Below, piece by piece: positions 29,926 to 38,151 of a stretch of DNA of 64,000 nucleotides. This DNA comes from Candidatus Aalborgicola lynettensis (GTDB lineage: Bacteria; Pseudomonadota; Gammaproteobacteria; Burkholderiales; Burkholderiaceae_C), in contig JADJZE010000005.1 in assembly GCA_016719405.1 (NCBI GenBank), forward strand, positions 1-64,000, read 5' to 3'. The notes under the pieces were generated by a model, which worked only from the letters and a program-made list of their open reading frames with translations, was not told the origin of the DNA and made no database searches. Each line of letters opens with the position of its first letter. Within the stretch, counting starts at the first letter, position 1. The position numbers and the translations under genes are program-made.

Positions 29926-31725
29926 TCAGACCACGCGCTCCCACACGCCCACACCCGCCTGCTTGGCATCGTGTTTGGCCATAGCGGCCAGATTCGCGAC
30001 CTCTTCGACCCGGGAAAACTGCCCTCCTTCAATCACCACCGCACCGACAGACACGGTTGTACAGGGGAAAAAGCGCACCACACCGTGTCGGTCTTCCGCG
30101 TCGATTCCGCCCTTTCTGCGCACTGCCTCGTCGTACATGGCAAACGCCTGTTCGTTGAACACCCGAACCAGCCGCTCGCAGCGTTCGCGCCAGTCAGGGC
30201 TTTGGAACAACACAATGAAATCGTCGCCGCCCACATGACCCAAAAAGTCGCGCTGGCTATCACACTGTGCTGCCGCGACGCGAGCCAGCAGCCGTATCAT
30301 TTCATCACCGCGCCAATAACCGTAATAGTCATTAAACGGCTTGAAGTGGTTCAAATCGGCATAGCAGGCCGCAAAACAAACCTGCTTGCTGAGCAGGCGC
30401 TCAATGTGCTGGCTGATGGGAATATTGCCGGGCAAAAACGTCAGCGGGTTGGCGTGGCGCGCCGCTTCGATGCGGGCTTCGGTCACGCAGCGCACCAGTT
30501 GATCGCCTGTCCCCAATCCTGCGTAACGGCCATTGTCGATCACGATAATGCCATCGCTCAAATAACGCTGGTCTTGCGACGTCAGAATACCGATCAGTTC
30601 GTCAACACAGTGCTCTCGCTCCACCAGGCGCGGCTCGTAGTTAACGTGCATCGCACAGGATTTGCGACCCCACACATCACGGTAGTAGAGCTTGCTGTAC
30701 TCGTTCATAAAACGGGTGCGGCCGATAATGCCAACCGGACGGTCACCATCGACCAGCGCCAGCGCGTGCAGCGTGGGCCTTTCGATGAATAGTGCCGCCA
30801 CTGCATCGTTGGTGCTGTGTGCGGTCACAGTGGGCGCCTGCACAATGTGCAGGCTTTGCAATTGACCAACCACCTTTGCACGGCTGAGTTCCGGAAACAC
30901 CACAATCTGGTTTTCAGTCAACACGCTGCCGACATCCGCAGCGACCGCATGAAGCGGCTGCGCGTGGGGCCGCCCCAACAGGTAACCTTGACCATAAGAA
31001 ATCCCCAGGTCACGCAACACCCGAAGGTCTTGCTGCGTTTCAATGCCTTCGGCCACCAGTTCCGTTCCAAAAATGGCCGCAATCTGCTGCAAGGCCTGCA
31101 AGGTCTTGAGCTTGTCACCGTGCTGGCTGATGTTGCCGGTAAAGTACTTGTCGATCTTCACCACTTCGGGCTTGAGCTGGGACCACAGGCGCAAACTGGA
31201 TCGTCCGTCGCCAAAGTCGTCCAGCGCAAGCGAAACCCCAGCGCGGCGTACAAAGTGAACGGCTTCAGCCAGCTTGTCCATATCCTCCACACGTTCATGT
31301 TCGGTGATTTCCAGCACCACCATGCGTGCATTCAAACCCAGGTCGGAGATCAACTTCAGCGGCGACAAGCGCACGCAGTTGGTAAGCCATTGAATCAAAA
31401 CGGCCGCGCTGATGTTGACGAACAGGCGTCCGGACATTCTCAGGCGTGCCCAGCTTTGCAGGGCTTCGCGGACACAGGCAATTTCAAATGCAATGCTCAA
31501 CTGCTCCTGTGCAGCGGCTCGCAGCAATGCGTCGGGCATGTGCAAAGGCGTTCCTGCCGGGCCACGGATCAAGGCCTCATGCGCATAAACAGACACATTC
31601 TGCAAATCGACAATGGGCTGGAACACCGCGCACAAATGGCCTTCTTTCAGAACTTTTGCCAACCCACCCTGGGCGTTGACCGCGCGTGACAGTGGTGCCG
31701 TGTTCTGAACCAAAAATACAGACAT
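29926..31725 (-). CDS. EAL-CBS-GGDEF c-di-GMP signalling protein
   Basis: A cytoplasmic protein of 599 residues with an unusual order: EAL domain first, then a CBS-like pair, then GGDEF. The EAL phosphodiesterase motifs look intact: AHEALIRGP, VLEITEHERVED, LALDDFGDGRSS, VKIDKYF and VAEGIET. The middle region (about 280-410) shows CBS-like elements (LHALALVDGDRPVGIIGRTR and DGIIVIDNGRYAGLGTGDQL). The C-terminal domain has GHVGGDDFIVLF, a GGDEF variant, so cyclase activity is plausible. The ATG at 31725 is preceded by aaagg. A Pho-box-like site lies upstream. It is convergent with the chemoreceptor gene. Confidence 0.92.
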   Translation of the reverse strand: MSVFLVQNTAPLSRAVNAQGGLAKVLKEGHLCAVFQPIVDLQNVSVYAHEALIRGPAGTPLHMPDALLRAAAQEQLSIAFEIACVREALQSWARLRMSGRLFVNISAAVLIQWLTNCVRLSPLKLISDLGLNARMVVLEITEHERVEDMDKLAEAVHFVRRAGVSLALDDFGDGRSSLRLWSQLKPEVVKIDKYFTGNISQHGDKLKTLQALQQIAAIFGTELVAEGIETQQDLRVLRDLGISYGQGYLLGRPHAQPLHAVAADVGSVLTENQIVVFPELSRAKVVGQLQSLHIVQAPTVTAHSTNDAVAALFIERPTLHALALVDGDRPVGIIGRTRFMNEYSKLYYRDVWGRKSCAMHVNYEPRLVEREHCVDELIGILTSQDQRYLSDGIIVIDNGRYAGLGTGDQLVRCVTEARIEAARHANPLTFLPGNIPISQHIERLLSKQVCFAACYADLNHFKPFNDYYGYWRGDEMIRLLARVAAAQCDSQRDFLGHVGGDDFIVLFQSPDWRERCERLVRVFNEQAFAMYDEAVRRKGGIDAEDRHGVVRFFPCTTVSVGAVVIEGGQFSRVEEVANLAAMAKHDAKQAGVGVWERVV

Positions 31726-31771
31726 GCTGGCCTTTCTGACTGGATCGTTCACCACAGGTTAGGAACTTGCA

Positions 31772-31790
31772 ATGACGTCTTCGTGACACC
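31772..31790 (-). promoter_or_regulatory. PhoB-box-like direct repeat upstream of the EAL-GGDEF gene
   Basis: On the minus strand GTGTCACGAAGACGTCATT contains TGTCA and CGTCA exactly 11 bases apart. It lies about 50 bases ahead of the ATG at 31725. It meets the strict GTCA-N7-GTCA rule. Confidence 0.58.
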
Positions 31791-31846
31791 CGCGCCACAG
31801 CCGCAATACCCGCACTGCATACATCCATTGCATGCGGAATAAAAAC

Positions 31847-31865
31847 GATATAAACTGTATATATC
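31847..31865 (+). promoter_or_regulatory. AT-rich inverted repeat in a promoter region
   Basis: The arms gatata and tatatc are separated by seven bases (aactgta), 20 bases ahead of the ATG at 31886. It lies in an AT-rich patch unusual for this genome and may be the -10 region or an operator of the downstream gene. Confidence 0.4.
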
Positions 31866-31885
31866 ATTTAATTTCCAGGATTCAC

Positions 31886-32335
31886 ATGACCACTCAAACC
31901 ACCGCCACCCCAATTGCAGCCGCCCCGGCTACCAAGCCTGCTGCCACAGGCAAACCTGCGGCAAAGGTAAGCGCCCCTGCAAAAACAAGACAAGTGGCAA
32001 CACCGGTCGCAAAAAGTACCGAACCCAAAGCGCCTGCCGTCGGCAAAAAAACAGCCGTACGCAAAACACCTGCAGCTGTAAAAACTGTCGCAGTTGCACC
32101 GTCAGCCAAAGCCAAAAAAATCAAAATGGTGCGCGACAGCTTCACCATCCCCAAGCCCGAATTTGCCGTGCTCGACGAATTGAAACTGCGGGCCGCCAAA
32201 CTGTCCGTTCCGGTCAAAAAGACCGAACTGATTCGCGCTGGCATCAAGGCACTGGCTGCCATGGGTGACGCCAACTTCTTGGCAACCCTTCGCGCGGTGC
32301 CCAACCTCAAAACGGGACGTCCCGCCAAAGACTAG
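31886..32335 (+). CDS. Lys/Ala/Pro-rich protein, possibly nucleoid- or granule-associated
   Basis: A 149-residue basic protein in two parts. Residues 1-75 are a low-complexity Ala/Pro/Lys tail like those of bacterial histone-like proteins (KPAAKVSAPAKTRQVATPVA). Residues about 76-149 form a conserved-looking folded part (KIKMVRDSFTIPKPEFAVLD, KKTELIRAGIKALAAM, VPNLKTGRPAKD). The strand-helix-helix pattern recalls ribbon-helix-helix DNA-binding proteins. Its place between c-di-GMP and polyphosphate genes makes a polyphosphate-granule or nucleoid role attractive, but that is inference. The ATG at 31886 follows ccagga. Confidence 0.75.
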   Translation: MTTQTTATPIAAAPATKPAATGKPAAKVSAPAKTRQVATPVAKSTEPKAPAVGKKTAVRKTPAAVKTVAVAPSAKAKKIKMVRDSFTIPKPEFAVLDELKLRAAKLSVPVKKTELIRAGIKALAAMGDANFLATLRAVPNLKTGRPAKD

Positions 32336-32363
32336 CGGCACGCTGGCGCGAACCTGCGCTGGC

Positions 32364-32825
32364 TCAGAGCAGTTCCGGTGTTTGCACCGTAACAACCACC
32401 GTGCTGCAGCCGTCGCCGCGCTGGCGATAACGCAGCCACCAAACGGCCCCTTTCTTCACGGCACATTCACCGGCCTGCATTCCCAACAGGGTGGAAAGGG
32501 TTTGCCCCAACAAGGGCTGGTGCCCTACCACCAGCACACAGCCTTTGGCATGGGGCCACTGCACCAACTCCAGCAACGCGCCCACTGAACCATCGGGTGC
32601 CAGTGCGGCATGGTTTTTGAATTTGCGCCCCAATGCCAATGCCGTTTGTTCGGTCCGCAGGGCCGGGCTGGCCCAAACACGGGTACTGTGTGGCAACTGC
32701 CGGTCCAACCAGGCCGCCATGCGCTTTGCCTGCTTGTCCCCGCGGGGGGTCAGCACGCGCGCCATGTCATCCCCACCCGGAGCCACCTCCACCGCTTCAG
32801 CGTGCCGCCACAAAATCAGGTCCAT
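32364..32825 (-). CDS. sixA: Phosphohistidine phosphatase SixA
   Basis: A 153-residue histidine-phosphatase-superfamily protein with the RH(G/A) motif at the N-terminus (MDLILWRHAEAVEV), SPALRTEQTALAL, and the second catalytic His in VLVVGHQPLLGQTLS. SixA enzymes dephosphorylate phosphohistidine on phosphotransfer proteins such as ArcB or PTS-Ntr components. Its ATG overlaps the 3' end of ppk1 by 10 bases, so it is translationally coupled to polyphosphate kinase. Confidence 0.9.
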   Translation of the reverse strand: MDLILWRHAEAVEVAPGGDDMARVLTPRGDKQAKRMAAWLDRQLPHSTRVWASPALRTEQTALALGRKFKNHAALAPDGSVGALLELVQWPHAKGCVLVVGHQPLLGQTLSTLLGMQAGECAVKKGAVWWLRYRQRGDGCSTVVVTVQTPELL

Positions 32826-34942
32826 TGGGGTTCATCTCCTGCACGGTCCTGGCCAGTGCGCCTGCCTTGGGCGTAGCGCGCCATCAGTGCAGCTTGCGCT
32901 GCGTGTGCGCTGGCCTTGTCCGTACCATGCACCCGCTGGTAGGTGCCATCGGGCCCCAAGTCCCAGGCGTCCACACCATCGTGCAAGTAGGCCACCAGAC
33001 ACTCATCCACAATGCGCTGGCGTTGCACCGGGTCGGTCACCGGCCACGCCGCTTCGACACGGCGCACCATGTTGCGGTTCATCCAGTCGGCGCTGGACAA
33101 ATACAGACTTTCGACCTCCCCTACCCGGAAATAAAACACCCTTGAATGCTCCAAAAACCGGCCAATGATGGAGCGCACCCGGATGTTGTCCGTATGTCCC
33201 GACACCTGCGCCGGCAACATGCAGGCACCGCGCACAATCAGGTCAATCTGCACGCCCTGCTTGCCCGCATGCATCAGGCTGCGAATCAGTGCCTCGTCGG
33301 TCAGCGAGTTCATCTTGGCCACCAACCGCGCCGACTGTCCCCGGCTTGCCGCCAGGGCCAGGGCATCGATTTTGGCGATCAGCTCGCGCTGCAAGTGAAA
33401 CGGTGCCAGCCACAGTTTGCGCAGCTTGGGCAGACGGCTTTGACCGGCAAGGTGCACAAAGACATGCTCCATGTCGGTGGTGAGCGCGGCATCCGCCGTG
33501 AGGTGGCTGATGTCGGTATACAAGCGCGCGGTGCGCGGGTTGTAATTGCCGGTGGACAAATGCCCATAACGACGCAGCGTTTTGCCTTCGCGCCGGGTAA
33601 TCAGCATCATCTTGGCGTGGGTCTTGAGGCCAACCACGCCGTACACCACCTGCGCGCCAATCGACTCCAGCATCTCTGCCCAGTTGATGTTGGCCTCTTC
33701 ATCAAAACGCGCTTTGAGCTCCACCACCACGGTGACTTCCTTGCCTTGGCGCACTGCCTCGCGCAACAGGTCCATCAACTCCGAGTCGGTACCGGTGCGG
33801 TAAATGGTCTGCTTGATGGCCAGCACCTGGGGGTCGTGAACAGCTTCACGCAAAAAATCGAGTACGCCGTCAAAGCGCTCAAACGGCTGGTGGATCACAA
33901 TGTCCTGCAGCTTGAGTTGCTCAAACAGCGACTGCCCGGAACGCATCTGCACCGGATAACACGCTTTGTAGGGGACAAAGCACAGGTCGGGTCGGTCCAG
34001 CAAATCAATCAGCTGCGTCAGGCGCACCAGATTGACGGGCCCATGCACCCGGTACAGCGCCTGCGGCGGCAACTTGAACTGTTGCAGCAAAAAATCGGAC
34101 AAATAGGCCGAACAGCCGGCCGACACTTCCAGCCGCACCGCCTGGCCATAGTGGCGTTGCTCCAACCCCTGGCGCAACGCGGTGCGCAGACTTTTGACGT
34201 CTTCTTCGTCCACCGCCAGGTCACTGTGCCGCGTGACACGAAACTGCGAAAACTGCCCCACGCTGCGCCCCGGAAACAGCTCTGCCAGGTGGGCCCGGAT
34301 CACACTCGACAAGGACACGAACACCACACGCGGCCCCGACACCTTGGCCGGCATGCGGATCATGCGTGGCAAAACCCGGGGAACTTTGACGATGGCAATG
34401 TCATTCTCGCGTCCAAAGGCGTCCTTGCCACTCAGGCGCACAATAAAACACAAGGCCTTGTTGGCCACCTGGGGAAACGGATGTGCCGGATCCAAAGCAA
34501 CCGGAACCAGCAGGGGGCGGACTTCGCGTTCAAAATACTGTTTGACCCACTGGCGTTGCAAAGTCGAGCGTTCGCCGTGCGCCACGACCTTGATGCCTTC
34601 ACGCTCAAAAGCGGGCATCAATTTTTCGTTGTACAGGGCATATTGGCGATCCACCAGGGTGTGCAGCAGCGTGGCCAGGCGTTCAAACGTCTCCACCGTG
34701 TACGGACCTTTGCGGTCGCCCGACTGGTGGGCCAGCAGATGTGGTTCGGCCCGCACTTCAAAAAACTCATCCAGGTTGGACGACACAATACACAGGTAAC
34801 GCAAGCGTTCGATCAGTGGCACGTCTTCGCGCACCGCCCAGTCCAGTACACGCTCATTAAAAGCCAGCAGACTGTGGTCCCGGTCCAGCAAGGCAGGTTC
34901 ATTCGCAGATGTTGTTTTGTACCGGCGCAGGAATGACAACAT
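32816..34942 (-). CDS. ppk1: Polyphosphate kinase 1
   Basis: A 708-residue Ppk1 that makes polyphosphate reversibly from ATP. The N-terminal part is typical (LLDRDHSLLAFNERVLDWAV, LRYLCIVSSNLDEFFEVR). The two histidines of the phospholipase-D-like active site are in VVGLKTHAKMML (autophosphorylated His) and IGRFLEHSRVFYF. The ATG at 34942 with gaaggt upstream is preferred to a TTG at 34957. A PhoB-box-like site lies about 50 bases upstream, inside the end of agt. sixA overlaps downstream. Confidence 0.97.
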   Translation of the reverse strand: MLSFLRRYKTTSANEPALLDRDHSLLAFNERVLDWAVREDVPLIERLRYLCIVSSNLDEFFEVRAEPHLLAHQSGDRKGPYTVETFERLATLLHTLVDRQYALYNEKLMPAFEREGIKVVAHGERSTLQRQWVKQYFEREVRPLLVPVALDPAHPFPQVANKALCFIVRLSGKDAFGRENDIAIVKVPRVLPRMIRMPAKVSGPRVVFVSLSSVIRAHLAELFPGRSVGQFSQFRVTRHSDLAVDEEDVKSLRTALRQGLEQRHYGQAVRLEVSAGCSAYLSDFLLQQFKLPPQALYRVHGPVNLVRLTQLIDLLDRPDLCFVPYKACYPVQMRSGQSLFEQLKLQDIVIHQPFERFDGVLDFLREAVHDPQVLAIKQTIYRTGTDSELMDLLREAVRQGKEVTVVVELKARFDEEANINWAEMLESIGAQVVYGVVGLKTHAKMMLITRREGKTLRRYGHLSTGNYNPRTARLYTDISHLTADAALTTDMEHVFVHLAGQSRLPKLRKLWLAPFHLQRELIAKIDALALAASRGQSARLVAKMNSLTDEALIRSLMHAGKQGVQIDLIVRGACMLPAQVSGHTDNIRVRSIIGRFLEHSRVFYFRVGEVESLYLSSADWMNRNMVRRVEAAWPVTDPVQRQRIVDECLVAYLHDGVDAWDLGPDGTYQRVHGTDKASAHAAQAALMARYAQGRRTGQDRAGDEPQWT

Positions 34943-34971
34943 GAATACGACCTTCAAATGACAAAATCAAG

Positions 34972-36060
34972 TCAGATTGTTGACGATTCAGATGACATTT
35001 GTGTGACACCATTGTGAATTGACAAGGCAGGCCAAGCCGACCCCCGCCGCGCTGCCACGAGAAAACTGGCGAATAACTGCGAAGCATACGCCCAGCCGAA
35101 GCACTGGGCCCGCGCCCGCGCCTCGTGGCGGGGCACCGCCAACGCCTGGTACCAGGCCTGCGACAAGTCGGCGTTCAGCACACCACCTGCACACGGTTCG
35201 CCCACCACTTCCAGCGGCCCCTCCACCGGGTAGGCGGCTACCGGCGTGCCCGTGGCCATGGCCTCCAGCATCACCAACCCAAATGTCTCATGGCGGCTGG
35301 GCATCACCAACACATCGGCACACGCATACACCTGCGCCAGCACGTCACGCGGCAAGACGCCCAGCCAGCGCACATGGGGATAACGCGCACGCAGCGACGG
35401 CTCCAGCGGCCCTACCCCGCACACCACCTTGCTACCGGGAACATTGAGTTGCAAAAAGGCCTCGGTATTTTTCTCGTACGACACCCGCCCGACATACAGG
35501 GAAACCGGCCGCGCCAAAGACCCCAGACCGGCGTAAGGCTGCGTGCGTTCGCTAAACGCAAACAGCTCCATGTCCACGCCATGGGTCCACGCCCGCAGAT
35601 TGCGAAAGCCCCGCCCCTGCAGCATCTGCAGCACGCTGGGTGTCGGTACCAGCACGCCGGAAGAGTGCCTGTGAAAGTGGCGCAACACGGCGTAGCCCAA
35701 CCACAGCGGGACTTTCAGTGCGGCCTTGAGCAGTTCCGGAAATCGCGTATGAAACGCAGTGGTGTAGGCCAATCTGCGGCGCATGCAATACCGCCGCGCG
35801 GCCCAACCCAAAGGACCTTCGGTGGCCAGGTGGATGGCATCCGGGGCCAGTGCATCGAGCTGATAGGCCAGCGACCTGGCCGGACGCACCGCCAGCTCAA
35901 TGCCCGCATAACCCGGGCAGGGCCGCGTAGCAAAACAGCCGGGGTGAATTACCACCACCTCGTGCCCCATGTGCTCCATTTCGCGCACCAGCTCGACCAG
36001 GGTAGTGACCACACCATTGACCTGCGGTTGCCAGGCATCCGTGACCAGTGCCAGCTTCAT
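34972..36060 (-). CDS. agt: GT4 glycosyltransferase, Agt-like (membrane glycolipid synthesis)
   Basis: A 362-residue GT-B glycosyltransferase: N-terminal MKLALVTDAWQPQVNGVVTT, donor-site FSYVGRVS-like element LYVGRVSYEKNTEAFL, and the family-4 EX7E motif in PSRHETFGLVMLEAMATGTP. In several Alphaproteobacteria a related enzyme next to PlcP glycosylates diacylglycerol during phosphate starvation to form glucosyl- or glucuronosyl-diacylglycerol. The same gene pair here, with a four-base overlap, supports that role. Sugar donor is unknown. Its 3' end contains the Pho-box-like site for ppk1. Confidence 0.82.
   Translation of the reverse strand: MKLALVTDAWQPQVNGVVTTLVELVREMEHMGHEVVVIHPGCFATRPCPGYAGIELAVRPARSLAYQLDALAPDAIHLATEGPLGWAARRYCMRRRLAYTTAFHTRFPELLKAALKVPLWLGYAVLRHFHRHSSGVLVPTPSVLQMLQGRGFRNLRAWTHGVDMELFAFSERTQPYAGLGSLARPVSLYVGRVSYEKNTEAFLQLNVPGSKVVCGVGPLEPSLRARYPHVRWLGVLPRDVLAQVYACADVLVMPSRHETFGLVMLEAMATGTPVAAYPVEGPLEVVGEPCAGGVLNADLSQAWYQALAVPRHEARARAQCFGWAYASQLFASFLVAARRGSAWPALSIHNGVTQMSSESSTI
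34990..35010 (-). promoter_or_regulatory. PhoB box upstream of ppk1
   Basis: On the minus strand GGTGTCACACAAATGTCATC contains two TGTCA half-sites exactly 11 bases apart, the best match in the window to the PhoB pattern CTGTCATAWAWCTGTCAY. It ends about 50 bases before the ppk1 ATG and lies within the last codons of agt. Confidence 0.68.
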
Positions 36061-36950
36061 GCAGGCACCCCGTGCACAGTGTGTGCAATGGCACGGGAGC
36101 TGCCGACCGGCACCGCCGTGCCACTGCGGGGTGTGCCGTTCCAGTACAGCAACTCCAGGCGCCCGTCCAGGTGCTCAACCAGGGCGCTGCGGCTCTCCAC
36201 CCAATCACCATCGTTGCAATACAGCGTGCCGTCAATCTCGCGCATCTCCGCCCGGTGAATATGGCCACACACCACACCGTCGTGACCCCGGGCGCGCGCC
36301 TCGCTGGCCACCGCCACTTCAAAATCGGTCACATAATTCAAGGCAGATTTCACCTTGTGTTTGAGATATGCCGACAGCGACCAGTACGGCAGCCCCATGC
36401 GGGCACGCAGACTGTTCAGGTAGCGGTTGAGCTTGAGGGTGAACTCGTACAGGTTATCGCCCACATAGGCCAGCCACTTGGCGCACTGGATCACGCCATC
36501 GAAGTAATCGCCATGGGTCACCCACAGGCGGCGGCCATCCGCGGTGGTGTGCACCGTGTCGGCACACACATCGATACCACCAAATTGCTGCCCGACAAAT
36601 CCGCGTGCAAACTCGTCGTGGTTGCCCGGAATAAACACCACCTTGCAGCCCTTGCGTGCTCGGCGCAGCAGCTTTTGCACCACATCGTTGTGCGACTGCG
36701 GCCAAAACCAGCGCCGCCGCAATTGCCAGCCGTCCACAATATCGCCCACCAGATACAGGTATTCGCTAGGGTGTTCACGCATGAACTCCAACAACGCGTG
36801 GGCCTGGCATCCGGCCGTGCCCAGGTGGATATCGGATATGAATATGGCGCGCACCCGGCGCGCCGGGTTGTCCTCGTGCGCATCTGCGGCCAGGGCACCG
36901 TCCAGCGCCTGCCACTGGCCTGCGATGGAGTCGAATGCGGCACGCATCAT
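36057..36950 (-). CDS. plcP: PlcP-like metallophosphoesterase (phospholipase C of lipid remodelling)
   Basis: A 297-residue calcineurin-type phosphoesterase with complete metal motifs: FISDIHLGT, LVGDIVDGWQ, IPGNHDEFARG, THGDYFDGV and VCGHIHRAEM. Such proteins are often labelled UDP-2,3-diacylglucosamine hydrolases. The tail LYCNDGDWVESRSALVEHLD and the adjacent agt are typical of PlcP, which cuts phosphatidylcholine and related lipids to diacylglycerol under phosphate starvation. It overlaps the upstream acyltransferase and downstream agt by four bases each, a tightly coupled operon. An LpxH-type function is the alternative. Confidence 0.82.
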   Translation of the reverse strand: MMRAAFDSIAGQWQALDGALAADAHEDNPARRVRAIFISDIHLGTAGCQAHALLEFMREHPSEYLYLVGDIVDGWQLRRRWFWPQSHNDVVQKLLRRARKGCKVVFIPGNHDEFARGFVGQQFGGIDVCADTVHTTADGRRLWVTHGDYFDGVIQCAKWLAYVGDNLYEFTLKLNRYLNSLRARMGLPYWSLSAYLKHKVKSALNYVTDFEVAVASEARARGHDGVVCGHIHRAEMREIDGTLYCNDGDWVESRSALVEHLDGRLELLYWNGTPRSGTAVPVGSSRAIAHTVHGVPA

Positions 36951-37786
36951 GCCGCCAGAAAATGCTTGCGATAGCGGGGGTGTAAATCTGCCAGGCGCAT
37001 CATCATGGGCAGATCAGCAGCGTTGAAATCCGGGTCCCATGCCGGCGCACCCAACACCTTGGCCCCCAGGCGCAGGTAGCCTTTGATGAGTGCGGGTGGT
37101 TCCACATCCAGCGACGCATCCAGCCGCTCCACCGGCAAGGGCAGGCGCGGACGCACCTGGTGCTCAATGGGCGCCAGGTGGGTTGCCTGCACCTGGCGCC
37201 AGATGCTGGCCGCCACGTCGCCACTGATGACCCCGTTGTGCAACATGGGGATGCTGGCACAACCGATCATGGTGTCGAGTTGGTTGCGTGTCATGAATTC
37301 GCCCAGCGCCCCCCACAACAGCATAATGACCGCGCCGTGGCGGTAGTCCTTGTGCACACAGCTGCGGCCCAGTTCCACCATGCGCTCGCGCAGCCCCCGC
37401 AAGCGGGTCAGATCAAACTCGGTGTCGCTATAAGTGCTCCCCACCCGTTGTGCCTGCACCGGTGTGAGCACCCGGTAGGTGCCAATCACCTGCTGCGTCA
37501 ACTCGTCGCGCACCAGCAGGTGCTCACAGTAGTTGTCAAACAAATCCACGTCATGGCCCGGTATGGCGGTACTCAGGCGCGCGCCCATTTCATCGGCAAA
37601 CACCTGGTACCGCAAACGCTGCGCCGCACGCACCTCGGACAAGTGTTGTGCCCACGTCACCACCACGCGGCGCTGCTGTGGCGGCACTGCTGGCGGCATG
37701 GCAAACGGCTGGTAGCCCAGCGACCGATCCACTTCGGGGTGCGCGCGCGACGCGGTGTTCAAGGTCATGATGCGGGTTTGATCCAT
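36947..37786 (-). CDS. OlsB-like GNAT N-acyltransferase
   Basis: A 279-residue acetyltransferase-fold protein of the hemolysin/OlsB type. Family signatures are AAQRLRYQVFADEMGARLS, DNYCEHLLVRDELTQQVIGT, YRVLTPVQAQRVG, and ELGRSCVHKDYRHGAVIMLL. OlsB-type enzymes acylate ornithine in the first step of ornithine-lipid synthesis, a phosphorus-free membrane lipid induced by phosphate limitation. OlsA is not in the window, so the product is inference. The ATG at 37786 follows ggagcc. It overlaps plcP by four bases and follows the small gene at 37791 by four bases. Confidence 0.8.
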   Translation of the reverse strand: MDQTRIMTLNTASRAHPEVDRSLGYQPFAMPPAVPPQQRRVVVTWAQHLSEVRAAQRLRYQVFADEMGARLSTAIPGHDVDLFDNYCEHLLVRDELTQQVIGTYRVLTPVQAQRVGSTYSDTEFDLTRLRGLRERMVELGRSCVHKDYRHGAVIMLLWGALGEFMTRNQLDTMIGCASIPMLHNGVISGDVAASIWRQVQATHLAPIEHQVRPRLPLPVERLDASLDVEPPALIKGYLRLGAKVLGAPAWDPDFNAADLPMMMRLADLHPRYRKHFLAA

Positions 37787-37790
37787 GGTT

Positions 37791-38021
37791 CTAGGCTCCG
37801 TGCTGGGTGGAAAGGGAATACTCTTTTTGCTGTGGCGCCAGTGCGTCCAGCCAGGGGCGGGTGCCTGCCTTGAATCGCAAGCCGCCAGGGCTGTTGGCAA
37901 GTGCCATGGCGGTGCAGCGCAGCACCCGCAGACACTGTTGTTCAAAGTCATGCAGCGCGTGGCCCGCAGTGCGCCCCGCGCCTGCGGGAGTGGACACAGT
38001 GGTGTCGGAGTCGGTGTTCAT
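37791..38021 (-). CDS. Small protein of unknown function heading the lipid operon
   Basis: A 76-residue hydrophilic protein (starts MNTDSDTTVSTPAGAGRTAG; contains HALHDFEQQCLRVLRCTAMA) with no family I recognise. Evidence that it is real: a strong ribosome-binding site (aggaga, seven bases before the ATG), its position four bases ahead of the acyltransferase gene, and a Pho-box-like site about 70 bases upstream. The central segment could form one amphipathic helix with two cysteines. It is probably the first gene of the OlsB-like/plcP/agt operon. Confidence 0.6.
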   Translation of the reverse strand: MNTDSDTTVSTPAGAGRTAGHALHDFEQQCLRVLRCTAMALANSPGGLRFKAGTRPWLDALAPQQKEYSLSTQHGA

Positions 38022-38088
38022 GGGTATTCTCCTGAGTACGCTTTGGCACCGATTCTGAAAATCCGGGATGACGCCTTCACGTCAGAAA

Positions 38089-38130
38089 GATGGCATTTTT
38101 GTGACATGCAAACTGTCACAAAAACGTCGC
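38089..38130. promoter_or_regulatory. Back-to-back PhoB-box-like sites in a divergent promoter
   Basis: On the minus strand TGTCACAAAAATGCCATC (38089-38106) points at the lipid operon. On the plus strand CTGTCACAAAAACGTCGC (38113-38130) points at pyk. Both have half-sites 11 bases apart, each with one mismatch. The plus-strand site is close to the proposed pyk start, so its fit to pyk is weaker. Confidence 0.5.
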
Positions 38131-38151
38131 ACTAGGAGCCAAGAATGGCGC

